From Sepiola atlantica (Eukaryota; Mollusca; Cephalopoda; Sepiida; Sepiolidae), in assembly GCA_963556195.1 (NCBI GenBank), contig OY744551.1, forward strand, positions 10,115,100 through 10,179,099: 64,000 bases of DNA, written 5' to 3'. The position numbers were made by a program, and so were the translations under genes. The notes beneath the pieces were generated by a model that was not told the origin of the DNA, did no database searches, and saw only the letters and a list, made by a program, of their open reading frames with translations. This document shows, one piece after another, positions 1 through 10,477 of this stretch; the stretch's first letter is position 1, and each line of letters opens with the position of its first letter.

Positions 1-435
1 ACGAAACATTATTTAAGACTTTGTTATTTTTATACAAGTCACTAACAGACTTTATTTTCATCAAACCCGATCCAATGAAAATATCATAAGCCGATAACAT
101 TAGCATATTTGCTCATTTAAAAAGTGTTTTTCTTCAGATTTCATACGTAATACTAAATTGATTTTAACCGAAAGCACTTTTCATGCTCGCCACTGCCAGT
201 TTCTAATTCTGCCCTGGATTTAAATATTTGCCGATTTTACAATATTTTTTCGTTTTCTTTTATTTTCCTTTTCAAAATAGAATTAATGTTAAAGTGTAGT
301 ATACTCTACTTCATCTTTTCTGTTCTCTATCAGTGAAGGAGAAATCCTTCTAGACTGAGAAAACATGTTTACATAACAAATCAGTATTTTATATTTTCCT
401 CGGGACTGCTATTTTATAATTAAAAAGTTTGAAGC
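1..435. other. AT-rich intron 3 sequence, no gene
   Basis: This stretch lies inside the third intron of the minus-strand POGLUT1-like gene if the gene model is right. I see no open frame of note. The only recognisable piece is a short copy of the family B repeat at about 299-362. Confidence 0.5.
299..362 (+). repeat. Fragment of U2-headed short repeat, family B
   Basis: The block GTGAAGGAGAAATCCTTCTA followed by GACTGAG also occurs at about 11398-11425 and, slightly diverged, near 44568-44585. The preceding bases are a badly decayed version of the U2-like head. Only about 65 bases remain. The orientation follows the better copies. Confidence 0.5.
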
Positions 436-826
436 AAGAGCACAATAAGGACCCCAGTTCATTAACACAACACACTGAACATGTTCCGGAAGTCACCGGC
501 ATCTTCCGGTTGACCTCGCAATACACTTTTTCTTAAAATACACAACACGAAATATAGAATGTACTGCGTTTAAAATGTTTTTTTTAGTAAATAAAAGTAA
601 AACAAAAAGACGATAAATTGTTTTGTTTATTGCAAAACGAAAGATTACAAGTCAGCCGATTTCTAAAAAAGCGTATATATTTCGTTTATTTTATTTACAA
701 GTTGTTTTGTAAATAGCGACCACGTGTATTGCGAGGTTAACCGGAAGACGAACCGGAAGACGCCGGTGACTTCCGGAACATGTTCCGCGTGTTGTGTTAA
801 TGAACTGGGGTCCTTATTGTACTCTT
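436..826. mobile_element. Palindromic MITE with about 85-bp inverted ends
   Basis: The left end (AAGAGCACAATAAGGACCCC) and the right end are inverted copies of each other for about 85 bases. The arms share the CCGGAAGTCACCGGC core and the CAATACAC inner boundary. The middle is AT-rich and non-coding. AAAAGTTTGA on the left and AAAAGTTTTGA on the right may be remnants of the target duplication. There is no transposase and I do not assign a superfamily. Confidence 0.65.
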
Positions 827-889
827 GATCCAAAAGTTTTGATTCAATTAATGTTGTAATAATTCTTACTTGAAATAAAATTTACATTT

Positions 890-1020
890 CAGCCATGCGT
901 CATTATATTCGGTTTAACACATGTTAGCATGTGTTGGACAGCTTTTAGAAATTGACTTCCAAACTAACCTATCTCTGACCAGGTCTTTATTCATCCCTCT
1001 TTCAGAACCACTTCAGGAAG
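890..1020 (-). mobile_element. 3' tail fragment of GAT-tailed LINE family
   Basis: Read on the minus strand, this carries the motif GATAGGTTAGTTTGGAAGTC followed by the CCAACACATGC block. That motif recurs at the ends of the copies at 2497-3640, 6441-6700 and 10478-10728. Only the extreme 3' end is present. Confidence 0.55.
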
Positions 1021-1169
1021 TATGAAAGTACAGTGGAAAAGGTCGAAAGATACACTGTTGAAGGTAACAGACCAGACTTGTGCACGGACAAAAGGGATGC
1101 CAAGGCATAGGGTGACATGGTGGTGGAATGAGGAAGTTTTTTGTTGTTTTTTTTTTTACTTTAAAGGTC

Positions 1170-1440
1170 ACCGCTTATCAAGGCCCTAAGGCTACTCGAG
1201 GATAAAGGTTAAAGAGTTTGACCGGTGGACGGTGAGACAACCGGCACGATGGTTGTAGCAGGGCAGAAATTGATTACTTACGGGGACGGTTCAGCGAGAA
1301 CATGTTTACATTGGACTTGAAGACGACCATGGTGTAGTCAGCAGGGAAGCAGGCTCGTGGCACTGTATTCCACAGACGGGCAGTTCTAGGAAAGTCTATC
1401 AAGCATGTGTATGCAGTGTGATGATGTATGGAAGTTTGGT
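1170..1440 (-). mobile_element. C-terminal fragment of Jockey/CR1-like LINE
   Basis: The minus-strand frame ending near 1274 reads DFPRTARLWNTVPRACFP and then FKSNVNMF. This is the conserved tail found after the reverse transcriptase in a widespread group of animal non-LTR elements. Other copies in the window carry the related FFPRAAGLWNSLP. The flanking CTTATCAAGG..GGATAAAGGTTAA block is a 3' tail motif seen again near 26590, 26720 and 46860. The fragment is 5' truncated and dead. Confidence 0.65.
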
Positions 1441-2490
1441 TTGGTTTACGGCATATCAACCATCTGTGGGTTATTTAATGCCGAATAAAGTTGTCAAATA
1501 TAATTCTATGGGTAGGATAATTATTTGTATTCCTAGAATACATTGCTCTTTGAGGACATTATTCTTGGAAAACATTACTCTTTGAGAATACCCACAACCA
1601 AGACTCCGACAATACTACAAGCTACAAACATATACCAGTAGTTTTGTGTTGCTTGAAATATAGTTTTCAAATATAATTCCATAAATTGGGAAATTATTTA
1701 TATTCCTAGAACACATTGCGCTTAGATAATCAGAATATATTATCTCAGAATACATTGCTCTCAGAAGAAAATTTTACAGTGAAAGCAGAAACATTATTCT
1801 TCAGAGGGAACTTTACTGAGAGAGATCAGCATTACTCCCAGAAAACAATTCCCAGAAAAACATTTCTTCTTTAGAAACATTACTCTTTGAAAAACGTTAC
1901 TCTTTGAAAAACGTTACTCTTTGAAAAACGTTACTCTTTGAAAACGTTACTCTTTGAAAACGTTACTCTTTGAAAACGTTACTCTTTGAAAACGTTACTC
2001 TTTGAAAAACGTTACTCTTTGAAAAACGTTACTCTTAGAAAAACGTTACTCTTTGAAAAGCGTTACTCTTTGAAAACGTTACTCTTTGGTACTGATAATC
2101 TTCTTTGCTTTCAATGTGATTGACCCTCAGCCAGCGCCTTCTAGAATCGATTTGGGGAGAAAATAAAATACAAATAAAAAGGTGAAATGAGGTTTCGATT
2201 TTTTGAAGAATCGAATTGAATAATTTTCGCTTGGGGATGAATTGATAGATGCTAAGGCATGACGTGACCAGTCGATTGATCGGATCGAGCCTCTCCGCCC
2301 TCCCGTCTAGCCAAAGTAAGAACCCGAAATGACCAAACCACGGACCGCTCAGTCATCAGGACCGCGTCCTAAGACACCACGGGTCAGCATCCACAGCCAA
2401 CAGGTGGCCTCGTTTTCGGAGGAGGGGGGGGGGGAGTCTTACTCCTCTGCATGGAGTTGCAGTCGGTGAATTCTAAGCCCCGCCAACAGG
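1436..2490 (+). repeat. Dispersed repeat family D, copy 1
   Basis: The copy begins with GTTTACGGCATATCAACC and runs through GACGTGACCAGTCGATTGAT to a G-rich end near 2490. It aligns with 4507-5696 (interrupted by a Helitron) and 13174-13740, all on the plus strand, and fragments occur reversed at 18476-18690. There is no coding capacity. In this copy an internal 17-bp unit has expanded (see 1869-2091). Confidence 0.7.
1869..2091. repeat. 17-bp minisatellite inside repeat D
   Basis: About 12-13 tandem units of AAAAACGTTACTCTTTG occur, with occasional loss of one A. The homologous part of copy 3 (13316-13402) has only about five looser units. Confidence 0.9.
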
Positions 2491-2496
2491 GTAAAG

Positions 2497-3640
2497 ATGT
2501 ATGGAAGTGAAACCTGGCCAGTAAGGGTTGAGGATATGCGTTGCATGGAGAGAAATGATGGATGTTCTTGGGTTAGTAGATGTAGAACAGTTAAAGGAGC
2601 AGGGTCAGTTCACAGAGGAAGGGATTAGGAAAATATGGGAGGAAGGGATTAGGATGAACTTTAGAGAAAGAGGGGTAAATAATGACTTGGCCAGAGATAG
2701 GTTAGTTTGGAAGTCAATTTTAAAAAGCCGTCCAACACATGCCAACATATAAAACAGGGCAGGTGTAGTGCTCTGTAGCCTTGGTGGGGTTTCATCGAAA
2801 AATGGGGTCTCTATAAAAACACATGTATGGAAGTGAAACCTGGCCTGTGAGGGTTGAGGACATGTGTTGCATGGAGTGAAATTATAATAATGATACGATG
2901 AATGTGCAATGTGAGTCTTAAACACAGGCTTAGATCTGATGACCTCAGAGGAAGATTAAATCTGGATAGTATAGGGAGATGTGTGCAGAACAGGAGACTT
3001 TGATGGTTTGGTCACATTGAAAGAATGGATGAGAGTTTCTGGGTTAGTAGATGTAGAACAGTTGAGGTAGCAGGGTCAGCCAACAGGGGAAGGCTAAGCA
3101 AAACATTGGAGGAAGTGATAAGGTTGGACTTTAGAGAAAGAAGGATAAATACAGACCTGGGCAGAGATAGGTTAGTTTGGAAGTCAATTTTTTTTAAACA
3201 ATCCAACACATGTCGGCATGTAAAACAGACGTTGAATATGATGATGAAAGAATCGATGAGAATGCTTGGGTTAGTAGATGTAGAACAGTTGTGGTAGCAG
3301 GATCAGTTGGCAAGAGAAGACGAAGTAAAACATGGGAGGGAGTGATAAGGATGGGTTTGAAAGAAAATGGGATAAATAAAGACCTGGTCAGAGATAGGTT
3401 AGTTTAGCAGTCAATTTCTTAAGCCGTCCAATTAAACGGAATATTATGAAAAAATGGGTGAGAGTGGTTGGGTTAGTTAGTAGCCAACAGAGGAAGGCTA
3501 AGCAAAACATTGGAAGAAGTGTAAGGTTGGACTTTAGAGAAAGAAGGATAAATAAAAACCTGGTCAGAGATAGATGCCAGCATGTAAAATAGATGTTGAA
3601 CCGAATATGATGATGGTAGTTTTCCAACACGACAACATAT
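2497..3640 (+). mobile_element. Tandem 3' ends of GAT-tailed LINE
   Basis: Three to four partial copies of the same LINE C-terminus lie head to tail. The best stretch (2823-3235) reads MYGSETWPVRVEDM, DDLRGRLNLDSIGR, WFGHIERMDES and then GRLSKTLEEVIRLDFRER and DRLVWKSI. This is the usual tail after the reverse transcriptase of RTE/L2-type elements. Copies end at GAATATGATGATG-type tails and the next partial copy starts at once. All frames are broken. Confidence 0.75.
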
Positions 3641-4223
3641 ATGAAATTAAATAAAAAATCAAAAGTGCATTAGCTTACGGAGCTTTTGTGGAATCTAAGG
3701 ATTGAGAAACATTGAACACGACTGAGTGACCAGCCAGCACAATGATAACAAATGAATATTTTACATCTTCGATTGGCCTCGACAATGTAGCGGAGAGCAG
3801 GAGGATCAGCAGACCGTCGTGAACGAAGACACTTGTCTGCGTCGATCAAAGAGACAACGTTTGGTTCACTGCTTGTGCAGAGGAGAGATGGCGCTGCGAA
3901 CCCGGAAACGCCAACGTACGAAAAATAAAATTTAGTTTTCAAAAGTAAACGGCAGCGGCGGTTGGCTTATGTCGCCCACGGCTCATTAGCATAAGTGAGA
4001 TTTCGGCGATATAAAGAACACGACAAACGTGATTTTGGCAGATGCGTTGGTCGGAGAAAGGTAAAGTGCCGCATTATTTTTGGATAGACATTTTATTGTT
4101 CGTAAAAAGCAGAAGCGACGAAAGAATAATTCCAGGGTCGAATTATTTTTGGATAGACTTTTTATTGATTTGCTCAGACAATATAACATTAGGTGATGGC
4201 ACCGCAAAATAATTCAAACTCAC
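3641..4223. other. Intron 3 sequence next to exon 3
   Basis: No repeat copy or convincing exon is seen. A short direct repeat (TATTTTTGGATAGAC) occurs twice at about 4074 and 4144. A minus-strand open frame at 3670-3942 was examined and not accepted as a further exon. Confidence 0.5.
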
Positions 4224-4370
4224 CTCGAAGGAAACATGCAGTCGCCGTCCCTGTACAATTCATGGTTGATTATTTGGTAAAAAACGCCCATTCTCTTTGC
4301 TTTTGCAACCTGTTCACGAGTGATGGCCCTCTTTTCATGTTCCCACACCCAGAGGTCTTTGTCAATAACT
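4224..4370 (-). CDS. POGLUT1: POGLUT1 (Rumi) exon 3
   Basis: Internal coding exon of 147 nt, read on the minus strand from 4370 to 4224. It follows the acceptor TTTATTTAG and ends at the strong donor AG|GTGAGT. It completes a split glycine codon from exon 2 (GG|A) and then encodes VIDKDLWVWEHEKRAITREQ, further residues GVFYQIINHELYRDGDCMFPS, and two bases of an arginine codon. The GVIxxDL opening and the YQIIxxxLYRxxDCMFPSR ending are the hallmark N-terminal blocks of protein O-glucosyltransferase 1. That ER-lumen enzyme (GT90, CAP10 domain) transfers glucose from UDP-glucose to serine of EGF repeats such as those of Notch. The cysteine in DCMF is expected to be disulfide bonded. The catalytic part and the KDEL-like tail lie beyond the left edge. 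Confidence 0.9.
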
Positions 4371-4506
4371 CTAAATAAAAAAATTTTAAAAAGAAAATAA
4401 ATAGTAATATTATAAAACAGGTATAAAGTTAACAACAAAAACAAATTTATCTTTCTTATATAAAATAGAGTCGGTCTGTTCCACTTTTTTCTTTTTTAAT
4501 TTATCT

Positions 4507-5696
4507 CTGGTTTAGTTTGGTTTATGACATATCAACCATCTATGGGTTATTTAATGCTGAATAAAGTTGTCAAATATAATCCTATAGGTAGGATAATCTA
4601 TATAATACTAAAAGTCTATTGATCTTGTATGTTTGCAATCAGCTTTCAGCTTTCCGGTTTTCAACATCCGGTTGCGCATGCGTAAATAGCATCGTCTTCA
4701 ATCTGTTATTCCAATTCCGTTATTCTCTATTATGATTAACGAACGCATGAAATTTTTCATTCTGGAAATTTTTATATCGCTTTTAATATAAACAATTTCA
4801 TTTAATTTCATCAAATAGTTTTTTTGTTTTCTTCACGGCTAAAAACATTCAACGGGAGGACTTCGTAAAGTCTGTCGCAGTTTCAAAAAAACTCCTCCCT
4901 TTTAAAAAACAAAAACAAACAAACAAAAAAACAACACTCATTATTAATATCAGCCATACTAGCGGTCGGTGAACGAAACCACCTCCCCTCTCATAGATTT
5001 CACCACTCCTACTCCCTCTGTTTTCGTTACGTACACGAGAAAGCCTGCTGTACCCCCTTCCTTTCTCAAATCGCCCTTATAATTCAGTAACTGTAATTTA
5101 AAAAAAAAAACAATTATAATAAACAGAACGACTCATAGAAATCTATCTATATTCTTTTTTCATTTTAATATACTTTCATAGAAATGCTTCTGTTATGTAA
5201 AAAAAACCTATTTTCTTTATGCCACAAGTGTCACGCTCATACATGAATTCCATAGCTAATATAACAAACTGACCCAACGGGTCACGGGTGGTCTAGTTAT
5301 TTATATAACTATGAAAACATTACTCCTTGGCATTGGTAATCTTCTTTGTTCTCAACATGATTGACCCTCAGCAACTGCCTTTGTAATATCTATTTGGGAA
5401 GAAAATAAAAAGGAGAAATAAGGTTTTGATTTTTTTGAAGAATCAGATTCAATAATACGGTTGGGGATGAACTTATAGATACCCGGGCATGACGTGACCA
5501 GCCGATTGATCGGATCTGGGCTCTCCGATCTCCCGTCTAGCCAAAGTAAGGGGCAAAGTAAAAGAATGGCTCAGCCACCAGAATCCTATCCTCAGGTATC
5601 ATGGCCTACAGATGGCCCCATTTGGGTGGAGGGTGGAGGGTACCCCTCTGCATGGGGTTTCAGTTGGCCAATTCGTGGCCCCGTTGACAGGACGAT
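4507..5696 (+). repeat. Dispersed repeat family D, copy 2, split by Helitron
   Basis: The two parts, 4507-4596 and 5297-5696, together match copies 1 and 3. They join as GGATAA + TTATTTATAT, where copy 1 reads GGATAATTATTTGTAT. Confidence 0.8.
4597..5296 (+). mobile_element. Non-autonomous Helitron, 700 bp, empty site known
   Basis: The element starts TCTATATAATACTAAAAG and ends with a GACCC-AAC-GGGTC hairpin, then ACGGGTGGTCTAG. It sits between A and T with no target duplication. All of these are Helitron features: a 5' TC, a 3' hairpin plus CTRR, and A|T insertion. The unoccupied target exists in the window at 1516-1535 and 13250-13265. There is no Rep/helicase frame, so it would need an autonomous partner. 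Confidence 0.88.
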
Positions 5697-6060
5697 TTTC
5701 ATTATGTGATTTCTTCTATTAATATTACAACAAAATATATGTCTGCAGGGTTAGAAATTTATAAGTGTGAGATAATGGACTCGTCTTATATAGATAATGA
5801 AAACAGGTGCCCGGCTCCTACAGCAAACTCTTTCTGAATTGGTTGTCTTCTTCATCTTCTATTCTTTCAGCTTCTCCTTTTTCCCCATCACATTTCTCTT
5901 CTTTCTTTTTCCCCATCACATTTCTCTTATTCGGTCGAATTTCAGGTAATACATTTTCATTTTGCATTTATCCAAGGAAACCATGTCGACGTTCACGGAC
6001 ATTCTATTTTTACCAGTCGAGATTGAGTATTTTTTAAAAATTTTATTTTTAAAACTTAGT
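5697..6060. other. Non-coding, pyrimidine-rich stretch
   Basis: A direct repeat of TTTTCCCCATCACATTTCTC occurs twice at 5878-5930. Nothing else is recognised. Confidence 0.5.
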
Positions 6061-6245
6061 TCACCCCAAACAAGGCAAGTTGCCACTGCAGATGTAAGGG
6101 GCTACTGAGAATTAGGGTGAAAGTTTTGGGGGTCATCCTAAATTTGGAGCTGTGCAGCGAGATGTTTGTTCACATTAGTTTTAAATTTCTGCATGTCGGT
6201 ACAGTCGGGGAAACAGGGAGCAGGGAGCAGGGAGAGAGTTCCAAA
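6061..6245 (-). mobile_element. 3' end of Jockey/CR1-like LINE
   Basis: The minus-strand copy of the LINE 3' end carries the block AAACAAGGCAAGTTGCCACT next to CGTAAGGGGCTACTGAGAAT-type sequence. The same block occurs at 15236-15290, 42055-42125 and 54395-54445. It is truncated upstream near 6245. Confidence 0.65.
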
Positions 6246-6440
6246 TTTTTATCCAATCAGTATTAAATATTTCAACCAAGAAAACAATGAATATTTCAAA
6301 GATCGTTTCGTTTGTCGTAGGAAGGGGGGAAGAGGAGGAATTTCTTTCGTTGATTTCAAGTGTGTGTATGTGAGGGTGACCCCCCAAAACAAACCCTCAT
6401 TTATAAAAGCCAAAACAAATATTCTATGTCATAATTAGCC

Positions 6441-6702
6441 TTGGTAGGCAATTCACATAGAGATGGTGTCTCGATAAAAGCACTGGTCCCCATCACCTCA
6501 ATGGGTTGGCGTCAGGAAGGACATTTGGCCTATAAAAACGTTGCAAAAACTAAGGAAATAACCTCAGAAGAAAATCGGTCGAATTTCAGGTTATGTAGTT
6601 TAGATAATGACCTGGTCAGAGATAGGTTAGTTTGGAAGTAAATTTCTAGAAACCGTCCAAGACATGCCAGCATGTTAAACCGAATATGATGATGACAATG
6701 CA
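6441..6702 (+). mobile_element. Short element sharing the GAT-tailed LINE 3' end (family E)
   Basis: The body motifs are GCCTTGGTAGGCAATTCACA and GATGGTGTCTCGATAAAAG, followed by the LINE tail CAGAGATAGGTTAGTTTGG and AATATGATGATGA. Copies lie at 10284-10400 (minus) and 10478-10728 (plus). A body joined to a LINE tail suggests either a SINE or an internally deleted LINE. No clear pol III boxes are seen. Confidence 0.6.
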
Positions 6703-6738
6703 GACAACGTCAGATAAATACAGCTCGTTACCATATCT

Positions 6739-6880
6739 ATATAATACGCTAAGCAACTTCAGGTTCGTACGTATGTTATCACCTTTTACACACTATAAAC
6801 AAAAATTGAGATCGTCTGATCACCGAAGATTGCGATTGATGATTAATCGACTTTACTCATTTTAAAATGAATTGTTCCAA
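6739..6880 (+). other. Helitron-like 5' end
   Basis: The start TCTATATAATACGCTAAGC resembles the 5' end of the Helitron at 4597. No matching 3' end was found before the 24-bp array. Confidence 0.35.
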
Positions 6881-6896
6881 AATCATGTCATCCTGT

Positions 6897-8577
6897 CGAC
6901 TAAAACAGTACAATTTTGAATGACTAAATCAGTACAATTTTGAATGACTAAATCAGTACAATTTTGAATGACTAAATCAGTACAATTTTGAATGACTAAA
7001 TCAGTACAATTTTGAATGACTAAATCAGTACAATTTTGAATGACTAAATCAGTACAATTTTAAATTACTAAAACAGTACAATTTTAAATTACTAAAACAG
7101 TACAACTTTAAATTACTAAAACAGTACAACTTTAAATTACTAAAACAGTACAACTTTAAATTACTAAAACAGTACAACTTTAAATTACTAAAACAGTACA
7201 ACTTTAAATTACTAAAACAGTACAACTTTAAATTACTAAAACAGTACAACTTTAAATTACTAAAACAGTACAATTTTGAATGACTAAATCAGTACAATTT
7301 TGAATGACTAAATCAGTACAATTTTGAATGACTAAATCAGTACAATTTTGAATGACTAAATCAGTACAATTTTGAATGACTAAATCAGTACAATTTTGAA
7401 TGACTAAATCAGTACAATTTTGAATGACTAAATCAGTACAATTTTGAATGACTAAATCAGTACAATTTTGAATGACTAAATCAGTACAATTTTGAATGAC
7501 TAAATCAGTACAATTTTGAATGACTAAATCAGTACAATTTTGAATGACTAAATCAGTACAATTTTGAATGACTAAATCAGTACAATTTTGAATGACTAAA
7601 ACAGTACAATTTTGAATGACTAAAACAGTACAATTTTGAATGACTAAATCAGTACAATTTTGAATGACTAAATCAGTACAATTTTGAATGACTAAATCAG
7701 TACAATTTTGAATGACTAAATCAGTACAATTTTGAATGACTAAATCAGTACAATTTTGAATGACTAAATCAGTACAATTTTGAATGACTAAATCAGTACA
7801 ATTTTGAATGACTAAATCAGTACAATTTTGAATGACTAAATCAGTACAATTTTGAATGACTAAATCAGTACACTTTTGAATGACTAAATCAGTACAATTT
7901 TGAATGACTAAATCAGTACAATTTTGAATGACTAAATCAGTACAATTTTGAATGACTAAATCAGTACAATTTTGAATGACTAAATCAGTACAATTTTGAA
8001 TGACTAAATCAGTACAATTTTGAATGACTAAAACAGTACAATTTTGAATGACTAAATCAGTACAATTTTGAATGACTAAATCAGTACAATTTTGAATGAC
8101 TAAAACAGTACAATTTTGAATGACTAAAACAGTACAATTTTGAATGACTAAATCAGTACAATTTTGAATGACTAAATCAGTACAATTTTGAATGACTAAA
8201 TCAGTACAATTTTGAATGACTAAATCAGTACAATTTTGAATGACTAAATCAGTACAATTTTGAATGACTAAATCAGTACAATTTTGAATGACTAAATCAG
8301 TACAATTTTGAATGACTAAATCAGTACAATTTTGAATGACTAAAACAGTACAATTTTGAATGACTAAATCAGTACACTTTTGAATGACTAAATCAGTACA
8401 CTTTTGAATGACTAAATCAGTACAATTTTGAATGACTAAATCAGTACACTTTTGAATGACTAAATCAGTACACTTTTGAATGACTAAATCAGTACACTTT
8501 TGAATGACTAAATCAGTACAATTTTGAATGACTAAAACAGTACAACTTTAAATTACTAAAACAGTACAACTTTAAAT
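6897..8577. repeat. 24-bp satellite-like array, about 70 units
   Basis: The main unit is ACTAAATCAGTACAATTTTG plus AATG. A second unit type (ACTAAAACAGTACAACTTTA plus AATT) forms a homogeneous block at about 7053-7270 and returns at 8536-8577. A third variant with ACACTTTTG clusters at 8370-8510. The unit is a multiple of three, so one minus-strand frame stays open for long runs (YCFSNLKL repeated). This is an artefact of the period and not evidence of a protein. Confidence 0.95.
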
Positions 8578-9116
8578 GAATACATTTAAATAAAGTAACA
8601 TTTGTTTTATTGATTTTAAAAATAGTTAGCCGACAATTATTTTTACGGTAAGAAGGCAGAGAACATTTATTGTTTTTAAAAGAATTAAATTTAATCAATT
8701 TAAAAAATAAAAAGATAAATAAATAAAGAAGCGATATTTTATTTAATCAAAGAATATTTATCTGACAATGCCAATTATTATCATGGAAGAAAAAAGAGTC
8801 ATTTTTTTCTTAATAGTATTGACCCTGACAGACATTTATTATTTCAAAAAGAATATTATTTTTAACAGTCAATTATACAGATTAATGTATAAAGCTCTGT
8901 GGGATTTTCATGGGTCCCACTAGTAAAAATATAAATACAGAGTGTTCAGGATAAATTTGATACTTTTTTGGGTTCAATAATAATTCAAAGGACTGTGTGA
9001 AATAAAGAGAAATTGTCGTATAGCCGCGCGTTTCAAAGACGCGGAAGAGAAGAATAGTTATTAAATGTAAAAACGTTTTGAATAAAAATACAAAATTTTT
9101 TAAAATGGCTACCAAC
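8578..9116. other. AT-rich intron 2 sequence
   Basis: No gene or defined repeat is seen between the 24-bp array and exon 2. Confidence 0.5.
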
Positions 9117-9207
9117 CCTTCGTGGCAGGTGCAGTCATCTTGCTGACACGGTTTGTATTTCTTATTGGCTTCTTCGATTAATTTCAAATATTTATCCCAT
9201 TTATTCC
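9117..9207 (-). CDS. POGLUT1: POGLUT1 (Rumi) exon 2
   Basis: Internal coding exon of 91 nt on the minus strand. The acceptor is CTATTTTCAG and the donor is GAAGG|GTTGGT. It takes one base from exon 1 to make glycine, then reads NKWDKYLKLIEEANKKYKPC and QQDDCTCHE, and leaves GG for exon 3. The pattern K-W-x(4)-I-x(8)-Y-x-PC-x(4)-C-x-C-x(2)-GVI is that of POGLUT1, just before the CAP10 domain. The three cysteines (C82, C87 and C89 of the joined protein) are family-conserved. It lies 4.7 kb from exon 3 and 31.3 kb from exon 1. The phase match on both sides makes a chance hit very unlikely. The GTTGGT donor is not an ideal consensus. Confidence 0.88.
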
Positions 9208-9327
9208 CTGAAAATAGAAAAAAAGAAAGATTATTTACAGGTTTTGGACTGGCGTGTTATGCGACACATAGATTTATTACTATACTAAATATGAGCAAAT
9301 CAAAGTTTGTTTTTCTATATATTTGAA

Positions 9328-10064
9328 CTAGCAGGGGTACCCGGCGGTACCCAAGGCTCTCCCCCCCCCCCTCTCCCGTCTTACCCTTCCTCTCTGCAGG
9401 CAAAAGTGTAACAATCTCTTGTCCCGGTCGCCCCTTCTCCCCGTTAAGATCGCCCCGTCATCCCCCGCTTCCTCCCTCCCTTGGGCAAAAGTGTAACACT
9501 CTTCCCCGGTGCTTCCCCTCTCCCCGTTACAAAAGTGTAACAATCTCTCTTCCCCGGTCGCCCCCTCCTCTCACAGTCGCCCAGGCAATAGTTTAACATA
9601 TTTCTATTATTAAAAGTACTATCTCTGTCTTGCCCCCCCCCCTTTGACGTATATCTAAGTCATTGTTTAAAAAAAAAAAATTCTCAGGAGTCGGTGGGGA
9701 GCAAACTATCAACCTCTCGGTCTGCGAGATTCATCATCGTCCGCCGCACCAAACGAAGAGAGTATGAAATCTGACAAAAAAATATGTTCTTTGAACGCTT
9801 TCAGAATTCGAGGTTTGTTTTGCACGGCGTATATGAACAAAGTGTACGGGCTATGAAAAAAACGAACAAATTCGTTCACCCTCATCACAGATTTCGTGTC
9901 CGTTCTACATGAAGAGATCAATGTTTTTTTCCAAATTTTTGTTATTATGCATCCGAAACCTGGACGAATCAGAAAATGTCAACTTTAAAGTTTTCTGTCG
10001 AGTATCTCGGGAGCCTTTTGCAGACATACAAACATACACACACGACTCTCCTTTATATAATAGA
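9328..10064 (-). mobile_element. Non-autonomous Helitron-like element, minus strand
   Basis: On the minus strand it starts TCTATTATATAAAGGAGAGT and ends GGTACCGCCGGGTACCCCTG then CTAG, followed by T. The 3' hairpin (GGGTACC/GCCGGGTACCC) and the CTAG end fit Helitrons. The 5' flanking base is G rather than A. Internally there is a pyrimidine-rich part with AAAAGTGTAACA repeated three to four times (9398-9545). Confidence 0.6.
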
Positions 10065-10139
10065 CTACTCGCGATCCGGCGGCTATTAATCTTGACATTT
10101 TTGGCTCACACCGTACTTGCAAACACAAACAAAATACAG

Positions 10140-10141
<2 letters not shown>

Positions 10142-10181
<40 letters not shown>
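10142..10181. repeat. (TA)n microsatellite
   Basis: About 20 TA dinucleotides occur here. Other TA tracts lie at about 20619, 21889, 22206, 22997, 23297, 27181 and 52171. Confidence 0.95.
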
Positions 10182-10186
<5 letters not shown>

Positions 10187-10283
10187 CATATAGTACAAGA
10201 AAAATCTGCCCGCCATCCACTCTAAGTATTCCTTTTAAAATATAACTTAAGACAGTAAAAGATGGTGGACGTGCACTTTGAAC

Positions 10284-10400
10284 AGAAATTTACTTCCAAA
10301 CTTATCTCTGGTCATTTCCTTAACTAAGGCAAAATTTTTACAGGCCGAATGTCCTTCCTGTGTTTTTATCGAGCCACCATCTCTAGGTGATTGCCGACAC
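10284..10400 (-). mobile_element. Family E element fragment
   Basis: An inverted copy of the 6441-6702 element. It carries the TTTTTATCGAGCCACCATCT block and the reversed CTTCCAAACTTATCTCTGG tail. Confidence 0.6.
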
Positions 10401-10477
10401 TTTCAACAGGCACATCATTTGTTTAATTAGCGTCGCAGACTTTGAAAGAAAAACAAACAACAAAAAATATCAGTAAA

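Larger units (their letters stand above)
4371..9116 (-). other. POGLUT1 intron 2 (about 4.7 kb)
   Basis: The intron starts at the donor GTTGGT after exon 2 and ends at TTTATTTAG before exon 3. It holds repeat D copy 2 with its Helitron, two LINE tails and the 24-bp array. Confidence 0.8.

Noticed and set aside
3670..3942. Minus-strand 90-codon frame downstream of exon 3 as the next POGLUT1 exon
   Set aside because: It does not contain the expected RCSGVEHF segment, the phase and splice signals do not fit, and the weak resemblance to a later part of the protein (PALRYIVEA..) would require missing exons in 280 bases.
7049..7273. YCFSNLKL repeat peptide
   Set aside because: A shadow of the 24-bp array; only one block of units gives it an ATG.
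6897..8577. CRISPR-like array
   Set aside because: Units are contiguous with no unique spacers, and the genome is eukaryotic.
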